DNA of 34,984 nucleotides from Chromera velia (Eukaryota; Sar; Chromeraceae): positions 1-34,984 of the forward strand of contig JAHBMJ010001147.1 of assembly GCA_018398765.1 (NCBI GenBank), written 5' to 3'. The position numbers and the translations under genes were made by a program. Under the pieces are notes generated by a model. That model was not told where the DNA came from. It did no database searches and was given only the letters and a program-made list of their open reading frames with translations. Position 1 is the stretch's first letter; each line of letters begins with the position of its first letter. Shown here piece by piece: positions 20,200 through 30,309 of the stretch.

Positions 20200-21535
20200 G
20201 AAGCGGTGCAACTACTGGGTGGTGAGTGTACAAAGTCGTGCATGGAGGGGTTCCTCAGTGAGTATCTCGCGCAAGCAGGCAAGCAGTTTCAGGTGATGGG
20301 TTCGTCAGGCCCTTCTGGAGCGAAGAGGGAATGAACTCCCCGTCAAAAGATTCCAATTAACGAGATTCGGTCATCAGTGACATGCGCATATGTCTGCGCA
20401 TTACATGTGCACGAGTTGTTCCAACGGTTTTTAATACATGAACAGTTTTTAAAATTTGAAAGTCGCACTGTCATCCGTGCACTGCGGCGTGCACTGGCAC
20501 TGCATGAGCTTCAGAACTATTCAGAACTCATGATCCTCCTATAGTGCTCATGATCCATGATACACTGCAATAATTGCTGCAATAATATATAGATCCTGGT
20601 CTAGATTATTAATTAATTATTTTAGATTATTTTTTTATTAGTTTTTTTGTTTTCAAGTGGAAAAGCGTTCACGATCACGATCCTAGTCTAGGCGACGCAC
20701 AGTAGTAAAAAAAAAAAAAGAATAGACATGTCAAGATTTTTTTTTCTTTTTTTTTGTTTACTAATTTTTTAGTCTGGTGGTCAAAGGCCTAAGCAAACTT
20801 AGCAAAGGTAGGTTTTGTAGTTAGATGTGTCTTTGTCTGGGTTTTTGTTATATATGTTTAGCACTTCCAATAAAATAATAAAAAAAAAGTAAAAAAGATT
20901 AGGCTTCTCAAGAATTTTTTTTTTCTTTTTTTTTATCACTGTGCGTCGCCTAGATCTTAGTATGTTCTTGCCTTTCCATAGGGTCCGAACAAATGGTGCT
21001 GTCGGGCGTCCTACGTTTGTGGGCAGAAGACCGGTGAGAGGTTGGTCTGTTGTGTGCTATACAGGTTATGTCTTTTTCGAGGACCAAGTACCTCCGTCCG
21101 GTATGCGTGCTTAAGACTAATTTCTGACTAAAGCGAAGGGGCCGCCTAGTCTTACAAGCCTTCAAATACCCCATGGAACCTAGGTTGAGGAAGCATTTTG
21201 CATGACATGGGGTTGTCCTCAAAGCCTTGTTAGTGGCTTGGGTTTTGGCATCACTGGATCTAGGATTTAATCGTCAATCATTCAGTATAAATCAAATGAT
21301 ACGCAACGGTTTCCAGTAACTTTCTACAGTCTTTAATTTAGTTACTCGATCAGTATTTGTTTTAATAGCATTTTGATTGCCAATGAATCTGCGGCTACAC
21401 TAGCTGCACTGTAGTAATGTCTTACAAGAAAGTTAAGAAATATGTAAAAAATCTTAATTTTTGTAGAAACATTTAATATCGTAACGATGCAATCTAGATC
21501 ATAATTTTATAGAAATACGAAAGAAACGTCATATA
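20200..21535. other. Gene-free, mostly AT-rich stretch
   Basis: No coding region is supportable. The left end presumably includes the 3' untranslated region of the LHC gene. From about 20430 to 20940 there are many A and T homopolymer runs. A more balanced piece, 20950-21240, contains only short frames without recognisable motifs. Confidence 0.5.
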
Positions 21536-21788
21536 TACGCATGCCGGGGGCGAGTGGGGTGCTTTTTGCCCCCCTAAAGCGGCGTATTTCCGCAAAAAAC
21601 TCGTTCTCATAATTGGTAAGGAGTTAGAACTTGGAAGCTGAAACTTGGTGTAAGAAGACGTTGTAACGATAGAAAAAAAACTATGGAATAGATTTTTTAT
21701 ATCATTTGTAGAAACATAGGCTATCATACAATTTTTTTGATTTTGGGGCCATTTTTTAACAGTTTTGAATAGTAAGGAAAACGGTATG

Positions 21789-22084
21789 TGTAACATAATT
21801 AATCAGTAGTCTAGCGGTAACGGAGCTCATATTCCAAGGCATAAAAGTAACGACACAAAGAAGGAGTGAACGGTTCGCTTATTCTAGAAACGTTCATCCT
21901 AGGTCGATCTGTTTAACTTCCTTTTACTCCGCATGCAAAGCGGACAGATCGTCACAGACAGATGCAAACTGCTCAGTCTGACGTCGATTAGTCTTGCATG
22001 AGAGAAGCGCGCGCTAGGACCTGCGCCGCCGCCTGACGTTGGCACGTTTCGTGTCGACGCCGCAAAGCAGGCATTCACGTTACA
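21789..22084 (-). repeat. LTR of the non-autonomous element (left copy)
   Basis: TG..CA bounded, with a 5-bp TGTAA/TTACA inverted tip. It aligns along its full length to 24977-25268 with one 4-bp indel and about 20 substitutions. About two thirds of those are C or G here versus T or A in the right copy. Confidence 0.85.
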
Positions 22085-22087
22085 CAT

Positions 22088-22100
22088 GCCTGCCCTCGAA
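22088..22100 (-). promoter_or_regulatory. Polypurine tract of the non-autonomous element
   Basis: On the minus strand this reads CGAGGGCAGGCAT a few bases before the LTR, similar to the chromovirus tract before its 3' LTR. This supports the reverse orientation. Confidence 0.5.
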
Positions 22101-23576
22101 GAGAATGTGTCCTCACACTTTCTTTCACAATCTCTCTCCTTCGCAAGTCGATTCATTCCTTTTTCGATTCATTCTTGGTTCCTTTTTCTTTTTTTCCTCG
22201 CATCGGATTCGAATCACACGGTATGCAACGACTGATACGGGTTGTCAGACACTGCCACAAGCGTGTGTATGGAGTGCCAACCATTCCTCTTAAACATTAC
22301 TACCTCAAACAAACGAGAACGGGATGACGACGCGTGCAAGCGATCAGTTACCACAAAAAGCTTCACGAACCTGTCACTTCATATGAGCTCATGTAAAGAT
22401 CGCCTCACAGCCAGTCATACACTTCTACTCATCATCTATCCACTCACTTGACAATGCAGTCAATGATGGCACCAAAGAAATTCGAAAGGTGGTGTCAGCA
22501 CAATGAGTGTCTTTTCCCACAAAGTGTCTGCTTGAATGAGAGAGAAATATTAATTAATAGCAGAAGCACTTGATAAGCGGGAAAGACTATTACAGAGAGA
22601 GAAAATCATTCAAATACACATAGAAGCTTGATGCAGAGAGGAGCGCACACAAGGATACGCATAGAGAGAAGTGTGCATAAAAAAAGATGCGCATCAAGAC
22701 ATAAGGAAAGAACTTGTGGAAATCATTCAACGTCAATGTTTTCAAGCGTTAGTCAATGTATGTACGCCTCTCCCTCCTCACAGAAGAAGTGCGTCAGCAA
22801 TTTCTCTTCTGTTTGTCTGTCCTTCCACCTTTTATTCTCTTTTCTTCCCCTTTTATTCTCTTTCATTCCTTATTCTGCTTTTTTTTCATTCTTTTTCAGC
22901 AGCAAACCATAAGACAGAAGGATTAGGTTCAGGTAGCGAAGACGGACGGGGACAAAGTTAGAGACAAGACAAAAATAAGAACATTCATTCTTTTCTTCTC
23001 CATTCAATCCTTTCAGTCTTTCTTCATCTCTTCGATCTCTCTTCCATTCTTCTATGTCTCCTTCTTACCTTTATTCTTTCTGCTTCCTCTAATCCATTCT
23101 TTCCCGTTCTCTCCTGCACTAACAAATACTGCCACACCAACCACCCTTTGTTTTTCTTCTCTTCTTTCTTCCGTTCTCTTCTTTCTCTTTTTTGTACTTT
23201 TACCTCATACCGGACTCTGTCGCAGTGGAGAAATATGGGGAATCATTGTCACCCACTGGGTGGATCGAACATGTACCTCTGAAGTCCTTGACCGAGAGCG
23301 TACATGGCAAGACTCGGCTCATCTTTTCTTCTTCAACTCTGGATGCTCTACAGCTTCTAGCCTTCCAGATAGGCCTCGTACGTCTTTGTACGGCTTGTTT
23401 CGATCAGCCTGCCATCACCGTTGGTACAAGCCTCTGTGTGGCGCCACTATTAGTAAGTTGGGAGCATACACAGGCTTTTCAAATTTCTTCCGTTCATCAG
23501 GCAGCACCAATCTTGATAAGTTGGGTGCGCTTTTCCGCCGTTCTCGATCTCCTCTCTCTTTTCATGATCCCCCTCT

Positions 23577-23755
23577 TTCTCCTTCTTCTTCTTCTTCTTC
23601 TTCTTCTTCTTCTTCTTCTTCTTCTTCTTTTTCCTTTTCTTTTTCTTCTTTTTCTTCTTTTTCTTCTTTGTCTTTTTCTTTTTTTTCTTCTTTTTCTTCT
23701 TCTTTTTCTTCTTCTTCGTCTTCCTCTTCTTCTTCTTCTTCTTTTCTTTAATTCT
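23577..23755. repeat. (TTC)n microsatellite inside the non-autonomous element
   Basis: Long TTC runs with TTTTTC variants. They create Leu- and Ser-rich frames (for example 23192-24367) that are not credible genes. Confidence 0.9.
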
Positions 23756-24957
23756 TTCTTCTTTCTGTTTGATTTCTTCCCGTCCTTCTACTCTTTATTA
23801 TCCATTCTCTCCTACCGGGCGCCCTCATACGAAGTGAGTACTGAGGATTTCCAGGCGCTCTCATTGACTGTCATTTCCCCATCGCCTCTTTTTTCATTTT
23901 ATGAAAACAGAAATACAGGAACAATGCGTATATACAGTCAGCGGACTAGTTCTTTTCTTGTCTGGGGTCTTGTCTGGGCGACCAGGTGTTCTCACACCCT
24001 ACCGTCTCCTCTTCCTTCGTCGCTCTTCACAGCATGCCACCTGCCTCCATGGGGGGCAGCCCAACCTCACAAGAGTCTATGCGAAAGGAATCAAAAAGAC
24101 GCAGACTCGTTTCTTCATGCACAGGTCGGCACGACTGGAAGTGCGGTCCATACTCTGTCCCCCCGTTTCCTTAGTCACTCCTTGTTCTATCGTGCTTTGC
24201 CCTCTCTAGAGTCTACAGCAAGCAGCTCCTTCTCCCAATTTGCGCAGGTCCCTATCCAACACGACAAGATGACTGAGAGGAGCACGCACAGAAACACTTC
24301 TTCTGCACTCCGATCTCACGCGGGCTTTCCATCGATCTGCCGTGTCGAGTCCTCACCATCAGACTGACAACAGTCCGAATTGACAACAGCGTCTCACCCT
24401 TTTCGGACTAACTATTTTTTTCTTTCCTTCACTCTCGATTCACAGAGTTACCTGCCTCCCTCTTCTTCCATTTCTGTGGAAGCAATCTTCAGAGAGGGGA
24501 CCAGAGAGAGGTTTTCCATCAGCACGCTCGATCTGCCATCAACGAGGCCTTCGTTCAGTCTCATCTTCCTGAGGTTTGCGTCTCAGGGAACACTAAGTCT
24601 TCCAAGGCCGACAGAACCTCACACACAGCCTCAGCAGAGAGCCAATCACCACGGTGTTTTCCTCTTCCTCTGTGCTTCCATTGCAACAATCCACGTACAC
24701 CAGTGGTCTGGCTTCATCTGGTTCTACCCTTCCTCGAAAAAAATTCTCTCTCTGTGGTCTCCCCCCAAGATTACTATTCACGGTCTTTTTCCACAGGCAG
24801 TCACATTTTCTTCAAGCACAACACTTTCTCTCATGCGGCTCGCAAAGGAAAGACCAGATCAACCCATCAGACCAACTATTCTATAGAAATACCATACTCA
24901 GTTTGAACAGGAGAAATCTATGACTCTATCTACCTTGGATTGAGTCGTCTGTTCGAA

Positions 24958-24976
24958 CAAAGCTCTGCTATCCACC
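24958..24976 (-). promoter_or_regulatory. Primer binding site of the non-autonomous element
   Basis: The minus strand next to the LTR reads GGTGGATAGCAGAGC, then a TTCGAACAG segment. Compared with the chromovirus primer site it shares TAGCAGA and a nearby GTTCGA, consistent with the same primer tRNA. It has an extra base relative to the canonical TGGTAGCAGAG. Confidence 0.5.
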
Positions 24977-25268
24977 TGTAATATAATCAGTAGTCTAGCG
25001 GTAACGGAGCTTATGTTCCAAGGCATAAAAGTAATAACATGAAGAAGGAGTAAACGGTTGGCTTGTTCTAGAAACGTTCATCCTAAATCAATCTGTTTAA
25101 CTTCTTTTTACTCCGCATGCAAAGTGGACAGATCGTCACAGACAGATGCAAACTACTCAGTCTGACGTCGATTAGTGTTGCATGAGAGAAGCGCGCGCTA
25201 GGACCCACGCCGCCGCCTGACGCTAGCACATTTCGTGTCGACGCCGCAAAGCAGGCATTCACGTTACA
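24977..25268 (-). repeat. LTR of the non-autonomous element (right copy)
   Basis: Paired with 21789-22084. This copy is enriched for T and A at the mismatched sites. Confidence 0.85.
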
Positions 25269-25492
25269 GTATAAAACTTGCAAAATTTGTATGGCAGCCT
25301 TTGTTTCTAGAAACGATATAAAAAATCTGTTTCATAGTTCTTTTTCTATCGTTACAACGTCTTCTTACACAAATTTTCAGCTTTTAACTCCTTACCAATT
25401 ATGAGAACGAGTTTTTTGCGGAAAAGCGCCGGTCTTCTATGCAGAGGGAGGCCCTGGGGCAAAAAACACCCCACTTGCCCCCGGCATGCGTA

Positions 25493-26635
25493 AGAAATCT
25501 ACTACTAAAGAAATCCGGACTACATTTATAACTTGTTCATAAATCCGATCGCACAATTCTGACTAGCTAGCAATTCTTACTTTGAGCAATATACTGGGAT
25601 GATTCAAGATCCTAATTGCAACAACACTTCTGCCTCCTTTCCCGGTCGACCGCTTCTTCTGCCACTTTTTTGTTAGTACTGCACTTGTCCACCTTTACCT
25701 TTGAAGCATCACAAAGCTCCTCTGCTCTTTTGCTTGAGCGTGTTAGAGCTCCAAGGAGTATGATTCGACCTGCTGCTCGCAGTCGACGCTAGCAGTCGAC
25801 GAGTTGCGCTTCTGTCAAACACTTGACGCTTTTACAGTAATCAAGGTGGAGCTGTGCTGGCGTTTTCTACCATGACCAGTACTAAACAGCCTAAACGGCT
25901 TGCGGCAACGTTGCAGCTACAGTCATGCCTGCAATAAGACCAGGACACATTTTGTTGTCAAAAGTACAAGTTTGACTCAGAGCATAAAATCGATATCGAG
26001 CCATAAGTGTTCTTTGGGAAAATTCATCTACAAACTCATGATAATTCCACTTACACGGCTTATACATGGATGGCATACCACTGACTCGAACTCTTCTACC
26101 AGCTCCATGTCTTTGAGCGTCTGTGGCGTTAAACTTTCCGGAGTTAGTTCTGTCACCACGTTCTGAGTAGAGGAATACATGTCGTTCAGAATAACTATCT
26201 GCAGGAGTTCCATATCAGTCAGGTAGTCCATCACTAACTCAGCCAATCATTCAGTCAGTTAGAATTCTCAACACTTACTTGTCTGCACACGTATGTGCAC
26301 GTACTGTCTCATTGACCAAAATACATACCACTACGTTGGTAGATAGCCATCAAAGAATGAACTAGAAGAATGAAACATCGAACTTAACAAAAGTATGACA
26401 TTGTGTGCAGAAGAAGTGAAGTACACGTACAGACGTCAAAAAAAGATATTTATTGGTTGAGAAATTACCTGCTCTAACGAAGAAGCAGACTGACCTTATA
26501 CGAAATTGTCCCGTGATCGTAAAACACGGGGGCCTCATTTGTTTGAAGGTACGGCATTGATCCGTCACACAGTTTACTGACAGTACAGCTTCTCATAGGA
26601 ATCAGCGCAACCATGCATCCTGGTTTAGAACTATG
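25493..26635. other. Gene-free stretch
   Basis: No coding region is supportable. A minus-strand frame at 26028-26246 (72 codons, Leu/Glu/Met-rich) is the most protein-like piece. It might be a fragment downstream of the kinase remnants, but it shows no motif. Confidence 0.4.
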
Positions 26636-27001
26636 TTATAGCCTTTCATGTTTCGTAGACAACCTGTGGGGCAGGGATTTCCTGGGATTTCCTCCTCCAC
26701 AGCTTGTATCTGCTCTTTTAGCCCCATCCGTATACATCAGAGAGAAGATGTGCCGCCCCCTCCGCCTCCAACTCAGGACTATAGGCCTCCCTGGCCCCCT
26801 TGTTAGGGGTCCAGCTAGGAAAGTTGAGTTGGTCTGCACTGGCCATACCAGACCAAAATCGATCATCTTGATCATGGCTTCCTCAGGAGTAACACACTGT
26901 TTTGCTCGTGAGCACGAAATTCTTCTTCTTCGTATCTCAATGGATAATGTCGAGGTTGTGCAGCTGAGCGAATGCAGAAACGACATCCTAAAAGTGTCCA
27001 C
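26636..27001 (-). pseudogene. Protein-kinase C-lobe remnant (HRD broken, DFG kept)
   Basis: On the minus strand one frame reads AQLHNLDIIH, then a TGA, then DTKKKNFVL. This is the catalytic loop H-R-D-x-K-x-x-N with the Arg codon changed to TGA at 26937-26939. About 25 codons later another frame reads EEAMIKMIDFGLVWP, the metal-binding DFG (26852-26860). The two frames differ by one base with no plausible intron between them. A stop in the catalytic loop plus a frameshift make it a pseudogene. Sequence after DFG does not show a recognisable APE motif. Confidence 0.75.
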
Positions 27002-27389
27002 AAAGGGGAAAGATAAGTGAGCAAACGGAGAGGTGGTTATTTTGTATAACCTTTGATTTTGGGATGTTTTGGGACTGCTGCTGTGCGATCTTTACCGAGC
27101 AGACAGATTAGGAGCAAAAACGAAATCTTCGATCAAAGCTATGCGCTCGTCAGGTCAAACAGAAATAGCTTTATATAAATACCTCTCAAACACACCTACA
27201 GGCTACGCAGGGGGCCAGGAGAGAATGGTGGGGCTTCTACTTAGATGCAAAGGCTGAAACATGCCCTAAAAAAGGGTGGGTGGACGCGATCTCGTAAGAG
27301 TTGTGTGCAGACAGGGTGGTCAGAAGCCAAAATGAACATTGAGAGAGTGTATCAGGGTCCCAGAAAGAAAAAATACATGGTCTAAAGAA

Positions 27390-27630
27390 AACTGTGATGT
27401 CCTGCTGACCTGGTCAGCAACTTGTTCTTAAATAGGCCATCCTCATTAGTCTTTCTCGCTTTTAAGACTTGCTTTAGATCCCCGCCCATATACAGCTCCA
27501 TGCCGACATACATCAGCCCCCTCGCGTTTTTGAGGAACTTTGTCCTCACAAGGTTGGGGGGGCAGTAGTCATCCGCCAGCTTACGGGCAATAAAGTTCTG
27601 GTCTCTATACATGCCATACCAATAAACATT
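27390..27630 (-). pseudogene. Protein-kinase N-lobe and hinge fragment, possibly chimeric
   Basis: The minus frame begins LPINVYWYGMYRDQNF, which resembles the beta-4/beta-5 region of casein kinase 1. It continues with PPNLVRTKFLKNARGLMYVG and MELYMGGDLKQVLKARK, a standard Ser/Thr-kinase hinge. The two halves look like different kinase subfamilies, so this may be an accidental fusion of fragments. No Lys-bearing beta-3 strand is attached. Confidence 0.55.
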
Positions 27631-27772
27631 AATTGGCAAGGCCTTCTGTATGAAGGTGTACAAAAGTGGGACATACAGAATGAATGAAGCGAAAAGATCC
27701 ACTGTGAACTCAAGCAAGGAACGCACAGTTCACCATTGCCAACGCAATTTACCTCCGGCGCATCGGTTTTAA
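27603..27772 (-). repeat. Kinase exon-unit repeat, copy 1
   Basis: About 165-190 bp that recurs at 28994-29158 and 29294-29457. Shared landmarks on the + strand include GGACATACAGAATGAATGAA and CCATTGCCAAC. It covers the WYGM-coding segment and the upstream intron-like sequence. Confidence 0.75.
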
Positions 27773-27959
27773 TCTAAGACTCTGCTTATGCTGCTTTTTC
27801 CAGGTGTCAAAGAAACGAGAACGGGCGGAAGATTTTTATCAACAAGTCGCTGTGAAGTCTTTTCAGAGTCTTTATAATCTGCAGTAACTGTTGTGCATCA
27901 TCAGGTGACGGCAAGCATTGTCACATGAAGATTCCAAAACCCTTCCCACTGTTGCTTTT

Positions 27960-28075
27960 GCTTGCTTATCGTCTCTCCAACTGACAGCCTCCTGCCAGAA
28001 TTTTGTACACTTTACTTTCGTACAAGAGCATCGGGCATTCAGCCTGAATGTGCTCCTGCACAGCGAAATGATATT
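27960..28075 (-). pseudogene. Casein-kinase-1-like N-lobe fragment
   Basis: The minus strand at about 27987-28034 reads PMLLYESKVYKILAGG, very like the helix-C region of CK1 kinases (LLYES-x-x-YK-x-x-x-GG). It lies upstream, in the minus sense, of the WYGM fragment of copy 1, which is the natural order of these pieces in a CK1 gene. Its frame soon runs into a stop. A neighbouring piece (28200-28260) ending at a GTAAGT donor may be part of the same remnant but has no firm motif. Confidence 0.6.
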
Positions 28076-28325
28076 GCCGCAGTTAGCCGATTATAGGTGT
28101 GCACTGAAACGAAAGACTTCCATGCGAGGCTCTCGCTTTATGGAAATCCAGAAGTCTTGGAGACCATGCAAAGGAGATGAAACAATACTTACGTGAACTG
28201 ACATCCACATACAGATCTCTGTTGAGCCGAAATATCAAAAGAATAAAGAAGTCGTGAAGGTTCAAGCGGCTAAATCGCTTACCACCTTCACTGTGTACTC
28301 CATCTTAGTCTGCTTGTGGGTCGCT

Positions 28326-28376
28326 GCAAACACATACATACACACATACACACACACATACATACACACACACACA

Positions 28377-28412
<36 letters not shown>
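28326..28412. repeat. (CA)n microsatellite
   Basis: CACATA and CACA repeats between kinase fragments. Confidence 0.9.
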
Positions 28413-28415
<3 letters not shown>

Positions 28416-28489
28416 ACTTATTTCCGGGCCTTATTGTAAACACAACACATATAACAAACACGCAACCAACCCAGGTAGAGGTCACCAAA

Positions 28490-29035
28490 TGACCCCTTTT
28501 GATGTCCCGGTGAATGAAGTGCCGTTTGAGCAGGAACTCGATTCTGTCCAGCTGCAAGAGATGCACGCAGGAAAGGAGCAAAACGTCTCTTTTGTTCTTT
28601 TTCTGTGTGTGAGAGAGAACGTGGTGCGTATGTGATTTTCTTCAGAAGACATTATCCGTCAAGGGACGTGGAAAGAGGGGAGCGAGGCAGGCAGACAAGA
28701 TACAGCTAACTGAAAAACGATTAACTGAGCCCGAGGCTGGCTCTCTTGCTTTTTTTGGGCTCTTTTTGCGACTTTTTGCCCCTCTTCCTCCTACCCAACT
28801 GAACAGAGCACGTCCCTGACTCACAATTGGCATGTACGTGAGTGGTTGGAATAAGCGGACAAAAGTGACTAGCTGAGCTGACCAGTTGGAACCCTAGCAA
28901 AGAAGACCGTCTTCGGCGAGAATCTTTTCTGATGTGCAATAAACAGGGCTTCCAGAGAGGGGCCCAGACGGTTGATGACCATAAAATTATGGTCTCCTTG
29001 CATTCCATACCAGTGAACATTGACAAGGCTCTCTA
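28490..29035 (-). pseudogene. Casein-kinase-1-like fragment with HRDIK loop
   Basis: The piece at 29035 to about 28905 reads [20 protein letters not shown], then [20 protein letters not shown]. This is the CK1 hinge, where LGPSLEDLF is the family hallmark. After an apparent intron with a CTTGCAG acceptor, 28555 to about 28495 reads LDRIEFLLKRHFIHRDIK, the catalytic loop. The residues expected between the pieces (LADQ-like) are missing, and no PDNFL sequence follows HRDIK. No C-lobe is found before the next kinase fragment. Probably a truncated duplicate; a divergent active gene with unrecognised exons cannot be excluded. Confidence 0.65.
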
Positions 29036-29158
29036 CATGCAGGGAAGATGCACAAAAGGAGGACATACAGAATGAATGAAGCAAAGAAATCCACTGTGAA
29101 ATTAAATAAGGAACACACAGCTCTCCATTGCCAACACAATTTGCCTCTAGCCCTTCGG
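28994..29158 (-). repeat. Kinase exon-unit repeat, copy 2
   Basis: The best preserved copy of the unit also present at 27603-27772 and 29294-29457. It encodes the WYGMQGD segment. Confidence 0.75.
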
Positions 29159-29182
29159 TTTCAATCCAAGACTCTGCCTACG

Positions 29183-29183
<1 letters not shown>

Positions 29184-29257
<74 letters not shown>

Positions 29258-29281
29258 CATACACACACATACACAAACAAA
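29184..29281. repeat. (CA)n microsatellite between kinase units
   Basis: CA dinucleotides with CATA interruptions, sitting between copies 2 and 3 of the kinase exon unit. Confidence 0.9.
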
Positions 29282-29293
29282 CAAGTTGTAGTC

Positions 29294-29457
29294 CCTGAGG
29301 ATTCTATACTAGTGGACACATCAAGACAATGCCTTCTGCATCCAGAGAAGATGTGCAGAAGGGACACATATAGGATGGAGCGAAAACATTCACTATGAAA
29401 GCAATTAAAGAACAAACAGCTCTTCATTGCTAACACACTTTGACCCTCTGACATGCA
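29294..29457 (-). repeat. Kinase exon-unit repeat, copy 3 (decayed)
   Basis: Aligns to copies 1 and 2 along its length, but the coding part now has stops where Asn and Trp codons stood. It still has an AG acceptor-like end (GGATGCAG). Confidence 0.65.
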
Positions 29458-29459
29458 AA

Positions 29460-29900
29460 CCAAGCTACAGCCAGCAGCTTCGTTCGAGTGCTTTCGCTGG
29501 AGGCCTGCTTCTTGAGTTTGAATGCCCCCTCTTTAATGGTAGCAGTCAAGTCCATATTGCCTACAAACTCATAGATCATCCCATGAGTTATCCCCCCCTG
29601 TTTCATTTTCTCTGCCCCCTTCTTCATCATTGGGAACTCATGCAGAGGAATGGCCCCAAATATCCATGGAAGGTACTGATACATGTACAAAGCATCCCGC
29701 CCATGCTTGTGAGCAAACAGAAACGCTTCTTCCAGCACCGCTTGAAGTCTAGGCGTTCCTACGGTCAGCTTCTACTTCTTTGTAGAACTTGACAGCGACG
29801 TGGCACTCGTCACTTGTTTGTGCATGAGCAAGTGCCGCATCAATCACTGCCTAGTAGACTGTGCAGTTAGCCTCCTCCTCAACCTTCCTCACTGTGGTTT
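29460..29900 (-). pseudogene. Protein-kinase N-lobe remnant (VAVK to hinge)
   Basis: The minus strand at about 29870-29790 reads AALAHAQTSDECHVAVKFYK, with the beta-3 VAVK lysine, and is preceded by a TAG. A second frame from about 29755 reads LQAVLEEAFLFAHKHGRDAL (helix-C-like Glu), then YLPWIFGAIPL. It continues with GGITHGMIYEFVGNMDLTATIKE, a beta-5/hinge sequence. The first frame ends at a TAG just where the second begins, offset by one base, so a frameshift separates them. Its subfamily is not CK1 and is not recognised. Confidence 0.65.
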
Positions 29901-29937
29901 TCCTCCACTCAGCCTTCCTCATCCCCCCCAGGACATT

Positions 29938-30252
29938 CTATATTCTTTTTTGCACCTCCCTGTTTGCCAAAGGCTCAACCATCGGGGACAAAGACGAAAA
30001 GAATCTTTCCTTCTTTTTCAGGGGGGTTTTGAGGGGGCCGACTATCTGCTGAGCTCTGTACAACCTCAGAGATATAACCTCGTTCTGCAAGGTGCTCTGG
30101 TCTTGCTTCAGAAACTCAATAGTGCCGAAGGTGACCTTGTCTACGAGGTCCTTTTCTGTCTGCGTTTGTGTATCTTGTGTATGCACTTCACCCAGTAGCC
30201 TCCTCGCCAGACTAGCAGAGGCTAAGGCGGGCATAGGAAGAGCAGCAACCAC
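29938..30252 (-). pseudogene. Possible N-terminal part of the kinase remnant
   Basis: An open minus frame of 104 codons lies directly upstream, in the minus sense, of the VAVK fragment. It contains a Lys/Gln/Glu-rich, coiled-coil-like segment around its middle. No domain is recognised, and a stop separates it from the kinase piece. Confidence 0.3.
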
Positions 30253-30309
30253 AGAGGACCTGCTATGCTGGACAAAGCCCCCTCTGCCTACCCCCCATCC
30301 CTGCTGAGA

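Larger units (their letters stand above)
21789..25268 (-). mobile_element. Non-autonomous LTR retroelement (reverse orientation)
   Basis: The element has direct terminal repeats of 296 bp (21789-22084) and 292 bp (24977-25268), each starting TGTAA and ending TTACA. Flanks are GTATG (21784-21788) and GTATA (25269-25273), a 5-bp duplication with one transition. Read on the minus strand, the bases next to the right LTR are GGTGGATAGCAGAGC, an iMet-type primer site. Those before the left LTR are GAGGGCAGGCAT, resembling the polypurine tract of the chromovirus. The interior of about 2.9 kb shows no Gag or Pol motifs on either strand and no long minus-strand frame. It is therefore a LARD/TRIM-like passenger that needed enzymes from elsewhere. 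Confidence 0.8.
21538..25490. mobile_element. Fold-back DNA element interrupted by an LTR element
   Basis: The left arm (21538 to about 21740) and the right arm (about 25275-25490) are inverted copies of each other. The shared outer tip is CGCATGCCGGGGGC, then a GTGGGGTG..TTTTTGCCCC segment, then a longer block with CAAAAAACTCGTTCTCATAA. TA flanks both tips (21536-21537 and 25491-25492), consistent with a TA target duplication. Without the nested LTR element it would be about 470 bp, almost entirely inverted repeat. No transposase is present. The arms differ by an extra 20-25 bases in the right arm near 25430 and by scattered changes. Confidence 0.75.

Noticed and set aside
23192-24367. A 391-codon gene inside the second LTR element
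   Set aside because: Its middle is a TTC microsatellite read as Leu/Phe, it has no motif, and it runs opposite to the element's PBS and PPT orientation.
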